Assembly: GCA_900770445.1 (NCBI GenBank)
Contig: CAAGKO010000073.1
Location: forward strand, 1 to 59,420
DNA length: 59,420 nt
Direction: 5' to 3'
From: an uncultured Oribacterium sp.
GTDB lineage: Bacteria; Bacillota; Clostridia; Lachnospirales; Lachnospiraceae
The notes under the pieces are model-generated. The model saw only the letters and a program-made list of their open reading frames with translations, ran no database searches and had not been told where the DNA came from. Shown piece after piece: positions 7,656-15,700 of this stretch (its first letter is position 1; each line of letters starts with the position of its first letter). A program made the translations under genes and the position numbers.

Positions 7656-8156
7656 TTACAGCGCCAGGGTCACGGTGCGACCGGTCGGCTGATACTGGTA
7701 GTAGCGGACGCCGGCGGCATCGAGCATGCGCTTGCTGGCGCGGGTCGCCGGAGTGTCGCCATACTTGTCGGAGTAGTAGATCAAGGTCCGGATGCCGGCC
7801 TGGATCAGTGCCTTCGCGCACTCGTTGCACGGGAAGAGCGTGACATAGAGCTTACAGCCCTCGAGGGAGCCGCCACGATAGTTGAGGATCGCGTTCAGCT
7901 CTGCATGCGTCGAGTAGAAGTACTTCGCGTTATACGGGTCGTCCTCCGCATGGATCTTCGTCCACGGAAAGGCATCGTCAGAGCAGCCCTGCGGAAAGCC
8001 GTTGTAGCCCATCGAAAGAATCTTGTTCTCCGGGCTCACGATGCAGGCGCCGACCTGGGTGCTCGGGTCCTTCGAGCGGCGCGCCGACATCTCGGCGACC
8101 CCCATGAAGTACTCATCCCAGGTGATATAGTCTCGTCTCTTTCCACTCTCTTCCAT
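7656..8156 (-). CDS. Deoxycytidylate (dCMP) deaminase family protein
   Basis: A 166-residue zinc-dependent deaminase, most likely converting dCMP to dUMP to feed thymidylate synthesis. The zinc site is complete: THAELNA with H84 and the proton-shuttling E86, and FPCNEC with C110 and C113. The N-terminal STQVGACIV and GYNGFPQG segments are typical of dCMP deaminases of the ComEB type. Start MEESGKRRDYITWDEYF at 8156 follows AAGGAGA. One of the structured repeats (8186-8258) ends 30 bases upstream of this start, so the 5' leader of this gene is highly structured. Confidence 0.9.
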   Translation of the reverse strand: MEESGKRRDYITWDEYFMGVAEMSARRSKDPSTQVGACIVSPENKILSMGYNGFPQGCSDDAFPWTKIHAEDDPYNAKYFYSTHAELNAILNYRGGSLEGCKLYVTLFPCNECAKALIQAGIRTLIYYSDKYGDTPATRASKRMLDAAGVRYYQYQPTGRTVTLAL

Positions 8157-8185
8157 CTCATTCTCCTTTATTTGTGGCGGTTCAG

Positions 8186-8258
8186 CTAAGGGGCCCCGGA
8201 GGGTCGGCAACAGAGGCCATACGTAGAGACCGTGTGAAATCAAGCCGGGTCCCCTTAG
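8186..8258 (+). repeat. Structured intergenic repeat, copy A (subfamily 1)
   Basis: Begins CTAAGGGGCCCCGGAGGG and ends CCGGGTCCCCTTAG. The internal core contains GAGGCCATACG and GAGACCGTGTGAAATCAAGC, shared almost unchanged with copies C (12764-12828) and D (53281-53347). The outer arms pair. It lies 30 nt upstream of the dCMP deaminase start, in the opposite orientation to C and D relative to the downstream gene. The flank GTTCAG just outside the arm also occurs at copies B and D. Confidence 0.85.
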
Positions 8259-8285
8259 CGGCACTTGGTACATTTTTCCTTAGCA

Positions 8286-8335
8286 CCCTCTGCAACGCTG
8301 AGTTTTCATAAAGAAAACTCAGTGATTGCAGAGGG
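8286..8335. repeat. Long hairpin between two repeat copies
   Basis: CCCTCTGCAA-CG-CTGAGTTTTC, loop ATAAA, then GAAAACTCAG-TGA-TTGCAGAGGG: two perfect 10-bp stem blocks separated by a small internal bulge. It is centred between copies A and B. The sequence AGCGGCACT at 8257-8265 pairs with AGTGCCGCT at 8339-8347, enclosing this hairpin. Confidence 0.85.
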
Positions 8336-8345
8336 CCTAGTGCCG

Positions 8346-8417
8346 CTTAGGGTCCCCGGCTTAGATTGAACCGGTCTCGGAGTACTGTGCCTCCGTTGCC
8401 GACCCTCCGGGGCCCCT
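8346..8417 (-). repeat. Structured intergenic repeat, copy B (subfamily 2)
   Basis: Inverted relative to copy A: on the minus strand it reads GGGGCCCCGGAGGGTCGGCA and contains GGCACAGTACTCCGAGACC. The GTACTGTGC loop motif is shared with copies E and F. The remainder (AAGCCGGGGACC end) matches copies A, C and D, so it looks intermediate between the subfamilies. It starts 16 nt after the tsaC2 stop codon. Confidence 0.85.
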
Positions 8418-8433
8418 GTCTGAACCCTTATCT

Positions 8434-9609
8434 TTATTTATCCGCGTGCGGCTGCAGGCCGGCGAACGGGGAAATGCCGTTCCGGAAAACATCCGTCGGC
8501 TGATCATCCGCGCAGACCTCCAGCATCCCGGCGGACTTCCGCATACGGTTCATGAGCGCGAAGCCCACGCCGCGGTCACTATAGCTCTCGGCATAGATCC
8601 GCTCCGTGCCGTCCTCGTCGAACTCACGCAGCACACGGAACAGCTCATGTGTCATCGACAGTGGGTCGCTCCGACGGCCGATCACCTTGATATCCGCACG
8701 GCGGTCGCCCGCACTGTGGTAGCGCGCCCGGGTCTCCTCGCAGCAGATGATCCCGACCCGAAGGCCGGCGGCTTCGTCCGCATCCACGAGTCGGTCAATG
8801 CAGGCGGCCACCATCTGATCGGCTTCCGCGCGTTCTTCCTCGGAGAGCGCATAGTCACGCTCCTTCGAAAGCCGGGTCGTCACGAGTGCCATGCGCGCGT
8901 TCGGCGCATAATGCCGATACTTCATGCCCGGTGCCTTCGGGTGCACGCCCTCCTTCACGCCGCCGGCGATGATGGCCGGATCGATCCGGACCTCGGTGCC
9001 GAGCGTCTCGGACAGCTCCTCCACGGTGATCGCACCCGGTCGAAGCAGGGTCGGTACCTCACCGGTGAGGTCGAGGATGGTAGACTCGACACCGATGCCC
9101 ACCGGGCCGTCATCGAGGATCATCTCGATCTTTCCCTGAAGATCATGGTACACATGCGCCGCTTCCGTCGGACTCGGCTTGCCGGAGGTGTTTGCACTCG
9201 GTCCGGCGATCGGCACACCGGCCGCCTGTATAAACGCGAGGGTCACGCGGTTCTCCGGGCAGCGGATCGCAACGGTCTCGAGGCCGCCCGTCGTTTCATA
9301 TGGCACGATCGCCGCCTTCGGCATCACGATCGTGAGTGGTCCCGGCCAGAACGCTTCCATCAGCTTCCGCGCGCTGTCCGGAAATTCCGAAACGAGCGGC
9401 GGGACCTCGTCGATACAGGAGACATGCACGATCAGCGGGTTATCTGATGGCCGTCCCTTCGCCGCATATATCTTCCGGCTCGCCTCCGGATCCAGTGCAT
9501 TGCCCCCTAGACCATAGACTGTCTCGGTCGGAAATGCCACGAGGCCGCCCCGGCGGATGATTTCCGCCGCCTGCTGCACGCCCTCCATACCTTTTACGAT
9601 TGTTTCCAT
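8434..9609 (-). CDS. tsaC2: Threonylcarbamoyl-AMP synthase (Sua5 type)
   Basis: A 391-residue enzyme making threonylcarbamoyl-AMP from Thr, bicarbonate and ATP for the t6A37 modification of ANN-decoding tRNAs. The YrdC core spans about residues 10-195: GLVAFPTETVYGLG, the KGR motif in AAKGRPSDNPL (51-53), TVAIRCPENR, PIAGPSANTSGKPSPT and STILDL. The linker APGMKYRHYAP leads to the C-terminal Sua5 domain (about 235-390), whose presence distinguishes Sua5/TsaC2 from the short TsaC. An AAGGAAG site precedes the ATG. It precedes the dCMP deaminase, from which it is separated by a 277-bp gap filled by two repeat copies and a large hairpin. Confidence 0.95.
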   Translation of the reverse strand: METIVKGMEGVQQAAEIIRRGGLVAFPTETVYGLGGNALDPEASRKIYAAKGRPSDNPLIVHVSCIDEVPPLVSEFPDSARKLMEAFWPGPLTIVMPKAAIVPYETTGGLETVAIRCPENRVTLAFIQAAGVPIAGPSANTSGKPSPTEAAHVYHDLQGKIEMILDDGPVGIGVESTILDLTGEVPTLLRPGAITVEELSETLGTEVRIDPAIIAGGVKEGVHPKAPGMKYRHYAPNARMALVTTRLSKERDYALSEEERAEADQMVAACIDRLVDADEAAGLRVGIICCEETRARYHSAGDRRADIKVIGRRSDPLSMTHELFRVLREFDEDGTERIYAESYSDRGVGFALMNRMRKSAGMLEVCADDQPTDVFRNGISPFAGLQPHADK

Positions 9610-9728
9610 CTTAACTTCCTTCTATCTTTCAGCGTCTGCGCCGAAGCGCATCCGCATCTATATTCTCTGTACCGGCACCACGCTTCAGGCGCAGTGCACC
9701 CACGCTCACGCTGCCGACATTCCACGGC

Positions 9729-11501
9729 TCAGTTCTGTGCCGCGCTGTCTGCATTGAGATCCAGTATACTCCAGAAGCTCTGCGGCTCCTGTCCGAGCTT
9801 CCAGCCCGCGACGCCCGCGCAGCCGACTTCCTTCACGGCATCGACCTTGCGCTGCATAGACTGATCGTCCTCCATCCAGACCTTCTTGACTTCCGTGCCG
9901 TCGGTGACCTCGCCGTAATTCTGGCCGAGGTCCTCCTGCCACTCGAGCTGCACGCCCTTCTGCGCCACCCAGTTCAGTGCGGTCTGCACGCTGAGTGCCT
10001 CGGAGCGGGTCTTGCCATCCGCGCCGGTGATCCACACGCGCGTATAGAACGGGAGGGCAATGATGACGCGATCGCTGTCCATGGCGCTGCCGGCTTCGCT
10101 GATGCCACGCTTTACGTAATCGATCGAGGCCACCGAGCCTTCCTCGCTGCCGGCATAGTGCTCGTCATAGCACATGATGACGACGTAGTCGATGCACTCG
10201 CCGAGCTCCTCGATGTCGTAGTGACTGTTGTAATTATATGGTACATAGCAGTCCGCGGACAGCACGAGGCCCGCCTGACGACAGGCGACGCCGAGCTCCC
10301 GCATGAACTGAATATACGCGCGTCCGAGGCCGGTCGGGATCAGCTCGAAGTCAATGTTAAGACCATCGATGCCACCCGCGACGGCGGTGGATACGAGGGA
10401 AGCGACGAGCTGCTCACGAAGCGCGGTGTTCTCGAGGAAGACCGACTCGTCGATGTTTCCCGCGTCGAAGTTATTGACCACGGCCCAGACCTGATAGCCG
10501 GCTGCATGTGCTGCCTGCACATAATCCGCGCTCCAGTAGGAGGTGAAGGTACCCTGATCGGAATTCAGGATGAACCAGGTCGGCGCGATGACATTCATCG
10601 TGCTGCCCGCCTGCGCCGTCGCACTCGCGAAGCTCGCATTGGCCGCCTGCGAGGTCACCTGATGGAAGCCCATCACGACCTTCTGATCGAGGAGTTTATG
10701 TGTATATTCCGGCGCAGTGAACGTGCTTTCCGGGGTCACCGAACGCTCGTCGGAGAGACGCTTGTTCCGGAGCCAGCCGATATAGCCGTCTTCGGTTTCA
10801 ACCCGTGACCAGTTCTCCATCGCCTCGAGGATTTTAACATTGGCCCCCTGCTCAAGCGTCGTCAGCACCGGCGATTTCACACCACCGAGGAGACGGACCG
10901 CCTCCATCTTCTGAACGGTCGCCTCGGTATACGGCGAGAAGTCGTCGAAGATGAAGATGCGCTTCTGCTCTGCGCTCACATAGCTCGTGAAGCGGATGTT
11001 TGTGTGTTCCGCGACGAGCTTTACGTTCAGATACAGATTTTCCGTGCCGTTTCCGAGCTTCAGGAACGGCGTCGAGCCATCGCTCAGGGTGTCGCCGATC
11101 CCGTACTTCAGGGTCTCGGTCGGCATCGTATAGAGAACCTCCGTCACATCCGAGGCCCAGAAGAAACGGCGGTTCAGGTTCGACATCACCCACTCATACG
11201 GGAGGAAGACGCCGCCGTTCACACACTTCGCCAGCACGAGCTTTCCGTTCTCATCCGCCTGCTGCTCCTCATCGAGGTAGATCGTCACCTCATCGCCGCT
11301 GACACCGAAGTAGTCCGCCTGATCGGCAAGCTCCTTCGTCGGCGCATATTTTTTCTCATAGATGTATCCACCGGCGGCACCGGCAAACACGAGGAGCATG
11401 AGAAGTCCGATGATCACCGGCATAAAGCGCTTTCCACCGCCCGGCTGCTGCCGGCGACGAGAGCGCTGATGCGGATCCACAGATATTCTTTCCCTGGCCA
11501 C
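9729..11501 (-). CDS. Membrane-anchored glycoside hydrolase family 18 protein with SH3-like domain
   Basis: A 590-residue protein if translation starts at GTG 11501 (VARERISVDPH), which has an AAGGAG site; an upstream ATG at 11582 lacks one. The order is: basic cytoplasmic tail, membrane segment (FMPVIIGLLMLLVFAGAAGG), a copper-amine-oxidase-N-like module (VFLPYEWVMSNLNRRFFW...), a bacterial SH3-like module (VLTTLEQGANVKILE to GYIGWLRNKRLS), then a GH18 barrel. The barrel has the catalytic motif DGLNIDFE, with the terminal Glu as acid. This arrangement is typical of clostridial cell-wall or spore-cortex GH18 proteins (SleL/YaaH relatives) acting on N-acetylglucosamine-containing polymers. It lies just after prfA on the same strand. 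Confidence 0.88.
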   Translation of the reverse strand: MARERISVDPHQRSRRRQQPGGGKRFMPVIIGLLMLLVFAGAAGGYIYEKKYAPTKELADQADYFGVSGDEVTIYLDEEQQADENGKLVLAKCVNGGVFLPYEWVMSNLNRRFFWASDVTEVLYTMPTETLKYGIGDTLSDGSTPFLKLGNGTENLYLNVKLVAEHTNIRFTSYVSAEQKRIFIFDDFSPYTEATVQKMEAVRLLGGVKSPVLTTLEQGANVKILEAMENWSRVETEDGYIGWLRNKRLSDERSVTPESTFTAPEYTHKLLDQKVVMGFHQVTSQAANASFASATAQAGSTMNVIAPTWFILNSDQGTFTSYWSADYVQAAHAAGYQVWAVVNNFDAGNIDESVFLENTALREQLVASLVSTAVAGGIDGLNIDFELIPTGLGRAYIQFMRELGVACRQAGLVLSADCYVPYNYNSHYDIEELGECIDYVVIMCYDEHYAGSEEGSVASIDYVKRGISEAGSAMDSDRVIIALPFYTRVWITGADGKTRSEALSVQTALNWVAQKGVQLEWQEDLGQNYGEVTDGTEVKKVWMEDDQSMQRKVDAVKEVGCAGVAGWKLGQEPQSFWSILDLNADSAAQN

Positions 11502-11651
11502 TTTTTTCTCCTTCTTCTGTCTGCGTCCGATCCCGGCGCACTGCATCCTGCTGCAGAGCTGCGCACTCCCGGATCCGGACACGCCACATGTTGCAGAAAA
11601 TGGCGGTATCCTGCAGCGCCGGGCATCCGGTGTGCAGAATCATCGCTTATA

Positions 11652-12737
11652 TCAGATGACCTCCTGATTCAGCTCCGCGAGCTTCGCTGCCTGGTCGGCG
11701 GCGATGATCGGGTCGAGGAGCGGATCGAGATCTCCATTCAGTACCTTATCGAGCGAGTACAGCGTCAGTCCGATCCGGTGGTCCGTCACGCGTCCCTGTG
11801 GGAAGTTGTAGGTACGGATCTTCTCGGAGCGGTCGCCCGTGCCCACCTGGGAACGCTTGGCCTCCGCCGCCTCGTCGTGCTTTTTATTATACTCTATTTC
11901 ATATAGGCGCGCACGAAGAAGTCGCATCGCCTTCTCGCGGTTCTGCAGCTGGGAACGCTCCTCCTGACACTCGGCCACCATGCCCGTCGGGATGTGGATG
12001 AGTCGTACGGCGGAAGAGGTCTTATTGATGTGCTGTCCACCGGCACCGGAGGAACGGAAAACCTCCATCTTTACATCCGCCGGATTGATCTCGACATCGA
12101 CATCCTCCGCCTCCGGCATCACGGCGACCGTCGCAGTGGAGGTGTGGATACGTCCGCCGGACTCGGTCACCGGCACACGCTGTACACGGTGTACGCCGGC
12201 CTCATACTTGAGGCGGCTGTACGCACCCTTTCCGGTCACGACGAAGACAACTTCCTTCATACCGCCGATGCCGGTTTCATTGACCGACATGAGCTCCGTC
12301 TTATAGCCGCGGCGCTCCGCGTAGTTGATGTACATGCGGTAGAGCTCTGCGGCGAAGAGCGCCGCCTCGTCACCACCGGCACCGCCACGGATCTCCATGA
12401 TGATGTTCTTATCATCGTTCTCGTCCTTCGGAAGCAGGAGGATCTGCAGCTCCTTGATGAGCGTCGGCTGGTTTTCCTTCGCCTCGGCGAGCTCTGCCTT
12501 CGCGAGCTCGATCATCTCCGGATCCTTCTCGGACGCGAGCATCTCGAGGGCCTCCTTCTCACCGGCTACGGCCTCGAGATAGCGCTTATAGGTCGTGTAC
12601 AGCGGCTCGAGATCACTCGACTCCCGCATCAGCTTCAGGTATTTTTCTGTATCGTTTACGATATCCGGCTCCGTCATGAAGCGCTGGATTTCCTCATAGT
12701 GTCGGGAGATGGACTCCAGACGGTCAAACATATCCAT
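11652..12737 (-). CDS. prfA: Peptide chain release factor 1
   Basis: A 361-residue RF1 that recognises UAA and UAG and triggers peptide release. The catalytic GGQ is in SSGAGGQHINKTSSA, and the stop-codon-reading PVT tripeptide in RVPVTESGGRIHTS identifies it as RF1 rather than RF2 (SPF). Length and domain order match the family. It follows prmC, whose product methylates the GGQ glutamine, a classic gene pair. A structured repeat (12764-12828) fills the prmC-prfA gap, ending 26 nt before the prfA ATG. Confidence 0.98.
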   Translation of the reverse strand: MDMFDRLESISRHYEEIQRFMTEPDIVNDTEKYLKLMRESSDLEPLYTTYKRYLEAVAGEKEALEMLASEKDPEMIELAKAELAEAKENQPTLIKELQILLLPKDENDDKNIIMEIRGGAGGDEAALFAAELYRMYINYAERRGYKTELMSVNETGIGGMKEVVFVVTGKGAYSRLKYEAGVHRVQRVPVTESGGRIHTSTATVAVMPEAEDVDVEINPADVKMEVFRSSGAGGQHINKTSSAVRLIHIPTGMVAECQEERSQLQNREKAMRLLRARLYEIEYNKKHDEAAEAKRSQVGTGDRSEKIRTYNFPQGRVTDHRIGLTLYSLDKVLNGDLDPLLDPIIAADQAAKLAELNQEVI

Positions 12738-12763
12738 GGTAATACTCCTTTATATCTTTCGTT

Positions 12764-12828
12764 CGGGGCCCGGCTTGATTTTACACGGTCTCTCCGTATG
12801 GCCTCGGTTGCCGTCCCTCCGGGCCCCG
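12764..12828 (-). repeat. Structured intergenic repeat, copy C (subfamily 1)
   Basis: On the minus strand it begins GGGGCCCGGAGGGACGGCAA and ends AATCAAGCCGGGCCCC. The core GAGGCCATACG...GAGACCGTGT matches copies A and D with only a few substitutions. It occupies the space between the prmC stop (17 nt away) and the prfA start (26 nt away). Confidence 0.88.
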
Positions 12829-12845
12829 ACTTTGCAATTCTTCAT

Positions 12846-13907
12846 TTATAGATGTGCGGCGACGACGCGATCGTTTCCGCCGAAGTCGCGGATCACGGTC
12901 ACTTCCTGGAAGCCGGCGGCCTCGAGGAGGGCCGGGACGCGCTCGCCCTGGTCGTAGCCGATTTCGAGATAGATGCGGCCGCCGGGCTTCAGGTAGTGGA
13001 CGGATTCCGCCGCGAGGATGCGGTAGAAGCGCAGTCCGTCGGCGGTGCCGTCGAGGGCGATGCGCGGTTCGTAGTCCCGGACCTCGGGTTCAAGTTCGTC
13101 CACCACCGCGGATGGGATGTACGGCGGGTTCGAGACGATGACGTCGTATCGCTTCATCTGCTCGTCTTCTGTCCGTTCGGCCAATGCTGAGAACATATCA
13201 CTCTGCAGGAGAGTGAAGTCGACCGCCTCTGTTATCAACAGTCGATCAGCGTTCCGGCGTGCGATGGCGAGCGCGGCGCCGGAGATATCCACAGCGGTGG
13301 TGTCGCGAAAAGCGCCGAATTTCGTGAGGGCGATGGCGATACAGCCGGAGCCGGTGCAGACATCGAGGAGCGATGCGCCTTCGTTATCCACATGTGAGAG
13401 AAAATCCGGGCACTTATCCACCGTACTTACGGTAGCCGATGCGTCCACCGTCGGTTTCTCCACATCTGTGCGCTGTGCGCATGCCGGAACGGCACCCAAC
13501 GGTGCCGCACAGATGGATGTGATCTGCTCCGGCATGAGATTTCCGAGCACCGCATCCACGAGCGTCTCGGTGTCGGCCCGTGGGCAGAGGACATCCTTCG
13601 TTACGACGAAGTCGAGTCCATAGAAGCCGGCGGTGCCGAGAATCTGCTGGAGGGGTTCCCGTCGCCTGCGGCGCTCAACATTGGCCTGAAACAGCGTGGT
13701 CGCAGCCGACAGTGCTTCCGCGTCGGGCAGCACCCGCGGGATCAGGGCCTCCGGCGCATCATGCTCGTAGAGCAGGTACTGCGCAGGCGAGAGCTGATAG
13801 GCGGACATAAGAAGAGCCCGCGCATCGTAGCGCGGGTCCGGCACCTTCGTGGTGTTCAGTTTTTCCGTCGCTTCATCGAGAAGCTGACGCAGCGTGGTGA
13901 TCGGCAT
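12846..13907 (-). CDS. prmC: Release-factor glutamine N5-methyltransferase
   Basis: A 353-residue SAM-dependent enzyme that methylates the GGQ glutamine of release factors. The N-terminal helical domain contains REPLQQILGTAGFYGLDF. The SAM motif is LDVCTGSGCIAIAL (about 181-194) and the active site is NPPY (260-263) in VSNPPYIPSAVVD. The usual length is about 280 residues. The excess comes largely from a Cys/Asp/Val-rich insertion between the two domains (about residues 128-178), in a region where orthologues have only a short link. It precedes prfA, its substrate gene, and follows DUF1385. Confidence 0.95.
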   Translation of the reverse strand: MPITTLRQLLDEATEKLNTTKVPDPRYDARALLMSAYQLSPAQYLLYEHDAPEALIPRVLPDAEALSAATTLFQANVERRRRREPLQQILGTAGFYGLDFVVTKDVLCPRADTETLVDAVLGNLMPEQITSICAAPLGAVPACAQRTDVEKPTVDASATVSTVDKCPDFLSHVDNEGASLLDVCTGSGCIAIALTKFGAFRDTTAVDISGAALAIARRNADRLLITEAVDFTLLQSDMFSALAERTEDEQMKRYDVIVSNPPYIPSAVVDELEPEVRDYEPRIALDGTADGLRFYRILAAESVHYLKPGGRIYLEIGYDQGERVPALLEAAGFQEVTVIRDFGGNDRVVAAHL

Positions 13908-13926
13908 GATGCTCCTTTATATAGTG

Positions 13927-15009
13927 TTATGAATTTTCGATCACCGGTTTTCCATCGACGACCGGGATGTCCACGAGGGTGGAGTGCACGTCGGATGGGC
14001 GGTCAGAGAAATCGAGGCCGAAGGTCTGCTTCTCGAACGCGCGCCAGTCGAAGACGCGCTCGACGGCGGCGATGGCCACCTCGATCTCGTCACGGTCCGG
14101 CTCGCGCGTGGTGAGGCCCTGCATCCACATACCCGGGATGAAGAGAAGGCGGGTCAGCGCGTTGTCATGCGTGCCGACGAGGCGCAGTACCTCGAAGCTG
14201 ACGCCGGCGATGACCGGAATCAGGATGATACGGCTGAGGAGGCGCATCCAGATGGTGTCGACGCGGATCACCATGAAGAGAAGGATGGAGATCAGCATGA
14301 CATAGACGATGAAGCTGGTGCCGCAACGCTTGTGCTCCTTGCTGGAGGCGGCGACATTGTCCACCGTCAACGGAAGGCCATGCTCGACACAGTTGATGCA
14401 CTTATGCTCCGCACCGTGGTACTGGAAGGTACGCGCGATGTCCGGCGTGCGGGAAATCACTTTGATATAGATGATAAACAGCAGCACTCGGATCACGCCC
14501 TCGATGAGACCGAGCAGCGATGCATGCGGCAGCACCGGCTTCAGGAAGCCGGCGACCCAGGTCGGAAAGATCACGAAGAGGAGCATCGCGACCACGAAGG
14601 AAAAGATCATGACGATCGTTTCGAGCACCGGCTCGAGCTTATCGCCGAAGGTCCGGTCCAGCCAGGCCTCGAACTTCGTCGGCTCCTTCTCCGCCTCCTC
14701 CGGATCATCCTCGAGGAAGGACGCGCTGAAGGTGAGGCAGCGCATGCCGAGCACCATGGAATCCACGAAAGAGAAGACGCCGCGGATCAGCGGTGCCTTC
14801 AGAAACGGATGCTTATCCGTCATGGAGATGTATGTATCCTCCATCACCGCGATGGAGCCATCCGGCTTCCGGACCCCCACGGAATAGCGCTGGCCGTTCC
14901 GCATCATCATCCCCTCGATGACGGCCTGACCACCGATGCCACTGTAGATCTGAGACTGCGGGAGCGATGACGTGGTTTCACTTGAAATCTGCTTTTCTTT
15001 ATCTGTCAT
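13927..15009 (-). CDS. DUF1385 family membrane protein (YqhQ-like)
   Basis: A 360-residue membrane protein. The signature GGQAVIEGMMMRNGQRYSVG at the N-terminus and FQYHGAEHKCINCVEHGLPL in the middle identify DUF1385. At least four membrane segments are evident: about 130-160, 168-190, 225-245 and 250-270. A conserved His/Cys cluster (HGAEHKCINCVE) could bind a metal, but no biochemical function is established to my knowledge. It is commonly found next to rpmE and prmC-prfA in Clostridia, as here. A promoter is present upstream (15067-15096). Confidence 0.9.
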   Translation of the reverse strand: MTDKEKQISSETTSSLPQSQIYSGIGGQAVIEGMMMRNGQRYSVGVRKPDGSIAVMEDTYISMTDKHPFLKAPLIRGVFSFVDSMVLGMRCLTFSASFLEDDPEEAEKEPTKFEAWLDRTFGDKLEPVLETIVMIFSFVVAMLLFVIFPTWVAGFLKPVLPHASLLGLIEGVIRVLLFIIYIKVISRTPDIARTFQYHGAEHKCINCVEHGLPLTVDNVAASSKEHKRCGTSFIVYVMLISILLFMVIRVDTIWMRLLSRIILIPVIAGVSFEVLRLVGTHDNALTRLLFIPGMWMQGLTTREPDRDEIEVAIAAVERVFDWRAFEKQTFGLDFSDRPSDVHSTLVDIPVVDGKPVIENS

Positions 15010-15066
15010 ATCGTATTTTCTGTTTCTTTCCTGATATTTCCTGTGGGATCATGTTTTATGATCATT

Positions 15067-15096
15067 ATTATAAAATTTCACGCACCTAAGTGTAAA
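15067..15096 (-). promoter_or_regulatory. Promoter of the DUF1385-prmC-prfA run
   Basis: Minus strand: TTTACA (15096-15091) and a perfect TATAAT (15072-15067), spacing 18 (17 if TTACAC is used). Confidence 0.6.
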
Positions 15097-15202
15097 CGAT
15101 GGAAAACATGAATTCAATAACAGGAAAGTGAAACTTTTATGACGGCGGATGACGCTCTTATGGATATATATAAAGAAACGATGCCATATACATGAATCTG
15201 TA

Positions 15203-15245
15203 CAAAAAAATCCCACACCTGCACCTCTCGGATACAGGTATGGGA
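15203..15245 (-). terminator. Terminator of rpmE
   Basis: Minus strand: TCCCATACCTG, loop, CAGGTGTGGGA, then TTTTTTT. It lies 24 nt after the rpmE stop codon. Confidence 0.9.
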
Positions 15246-15268
15246 CTGTGTTTTCAGCTTCGTATAAA

Positions 15269-15469
15269 TCAAGCAAGACCAAACTTCTTGTTGAACTTAT
15301 CGATCTGACCCTTCAGGCTGGATGCCTTCTCCTTACCAGTGTAGAATGAGTGGCAAGCAGAGCAAACCTCGACATGGATCTCCGGCTTTGTGGAGCCAGT
15401 TACGAATGTGTTACCGCAGTTGCAGGTAACGGTAGCCTGATAATACTTTGGATGGATTCCTTCCTTCAT
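15269..15469 (-). CDS. rpmE: 50S ribosomal protein L31 (zinc-binding type)
   Basis: A 66-residue L31 of the zinc-containing type. The ligand cysteines are in TCNCGNTF near the N-terminus and VCSACHSFYTGK in the middle, the CxC...CxxC pattern of RpmE as opposed to the cysteine-free RpmE2. An AAGAGG-type ribosome site precedes the ATG. It is monocistronic, with a terminator 24 nt downstream and a leader hairpin upstream that may take part in autoregulation. Confidence 0.98.
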   Translation of the reverse strand: MKEGIHPKYYQATVTCNCGNTFVTGSTKPEIHVEVCSACHSFYTGKEKASSLKGQIDKFNKKFGLA

Positions 15470-15484
15470 CTCGTACCTCTTTCT

Positions 15485-15503
15485 GCATGGTTCCCAACCA
15501 TGC
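15485..15503 (-). promoter_or_regulatory. Leader hairpin upstream of rpmE
   Basis: A perfect stem GCATGGTT-GGG-AACCATGC lies about 16 nt upstream of the rpmE start, just before the ribosome site. Firmicute L31 leaders known to bind L31 have small hairpins in this position. I cannot confirm a match to that family by eye. Confidence 0.4.
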
Positions 15504-15639
15504 CAGCTTGCGTGTCGGCCGCTGAATGCAGTGCACTCCCGAGACTCGACCGCTTAGAAAATAGTTAAGCTTTAATAAACTACCATAAAGCGAAAAATAT
15601 TGCAAGACCTGAGGAGAAGTTTTCATCATCCTCAGCGCT

Positions 15640-15677
15640 AAAAAATCAGCCGAGGTGAAGATATCACCCCGGCTGAT
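15640..15677 (-). terminator. Terminator of the opp-peptidase operon
   Basis: Minus strand: ATCAGCCGGGGTGA, loop, TCACCTCGGCTGAT, then TTTTTA. It starts 23 nt after the M42 stop codon. Confidence 0.9.
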
Positions 15678-15700
15678 TTGTCATCTTATATCTGCATTTC

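Noticed and set aside
8156..8273. N-terminal extension of the dCMP deaminase through the repeat element
   Set aside because: The longer frame begins inside the structured repeat. The ATG at 8156 has a good ribosome site and matches the family's N-terminus.
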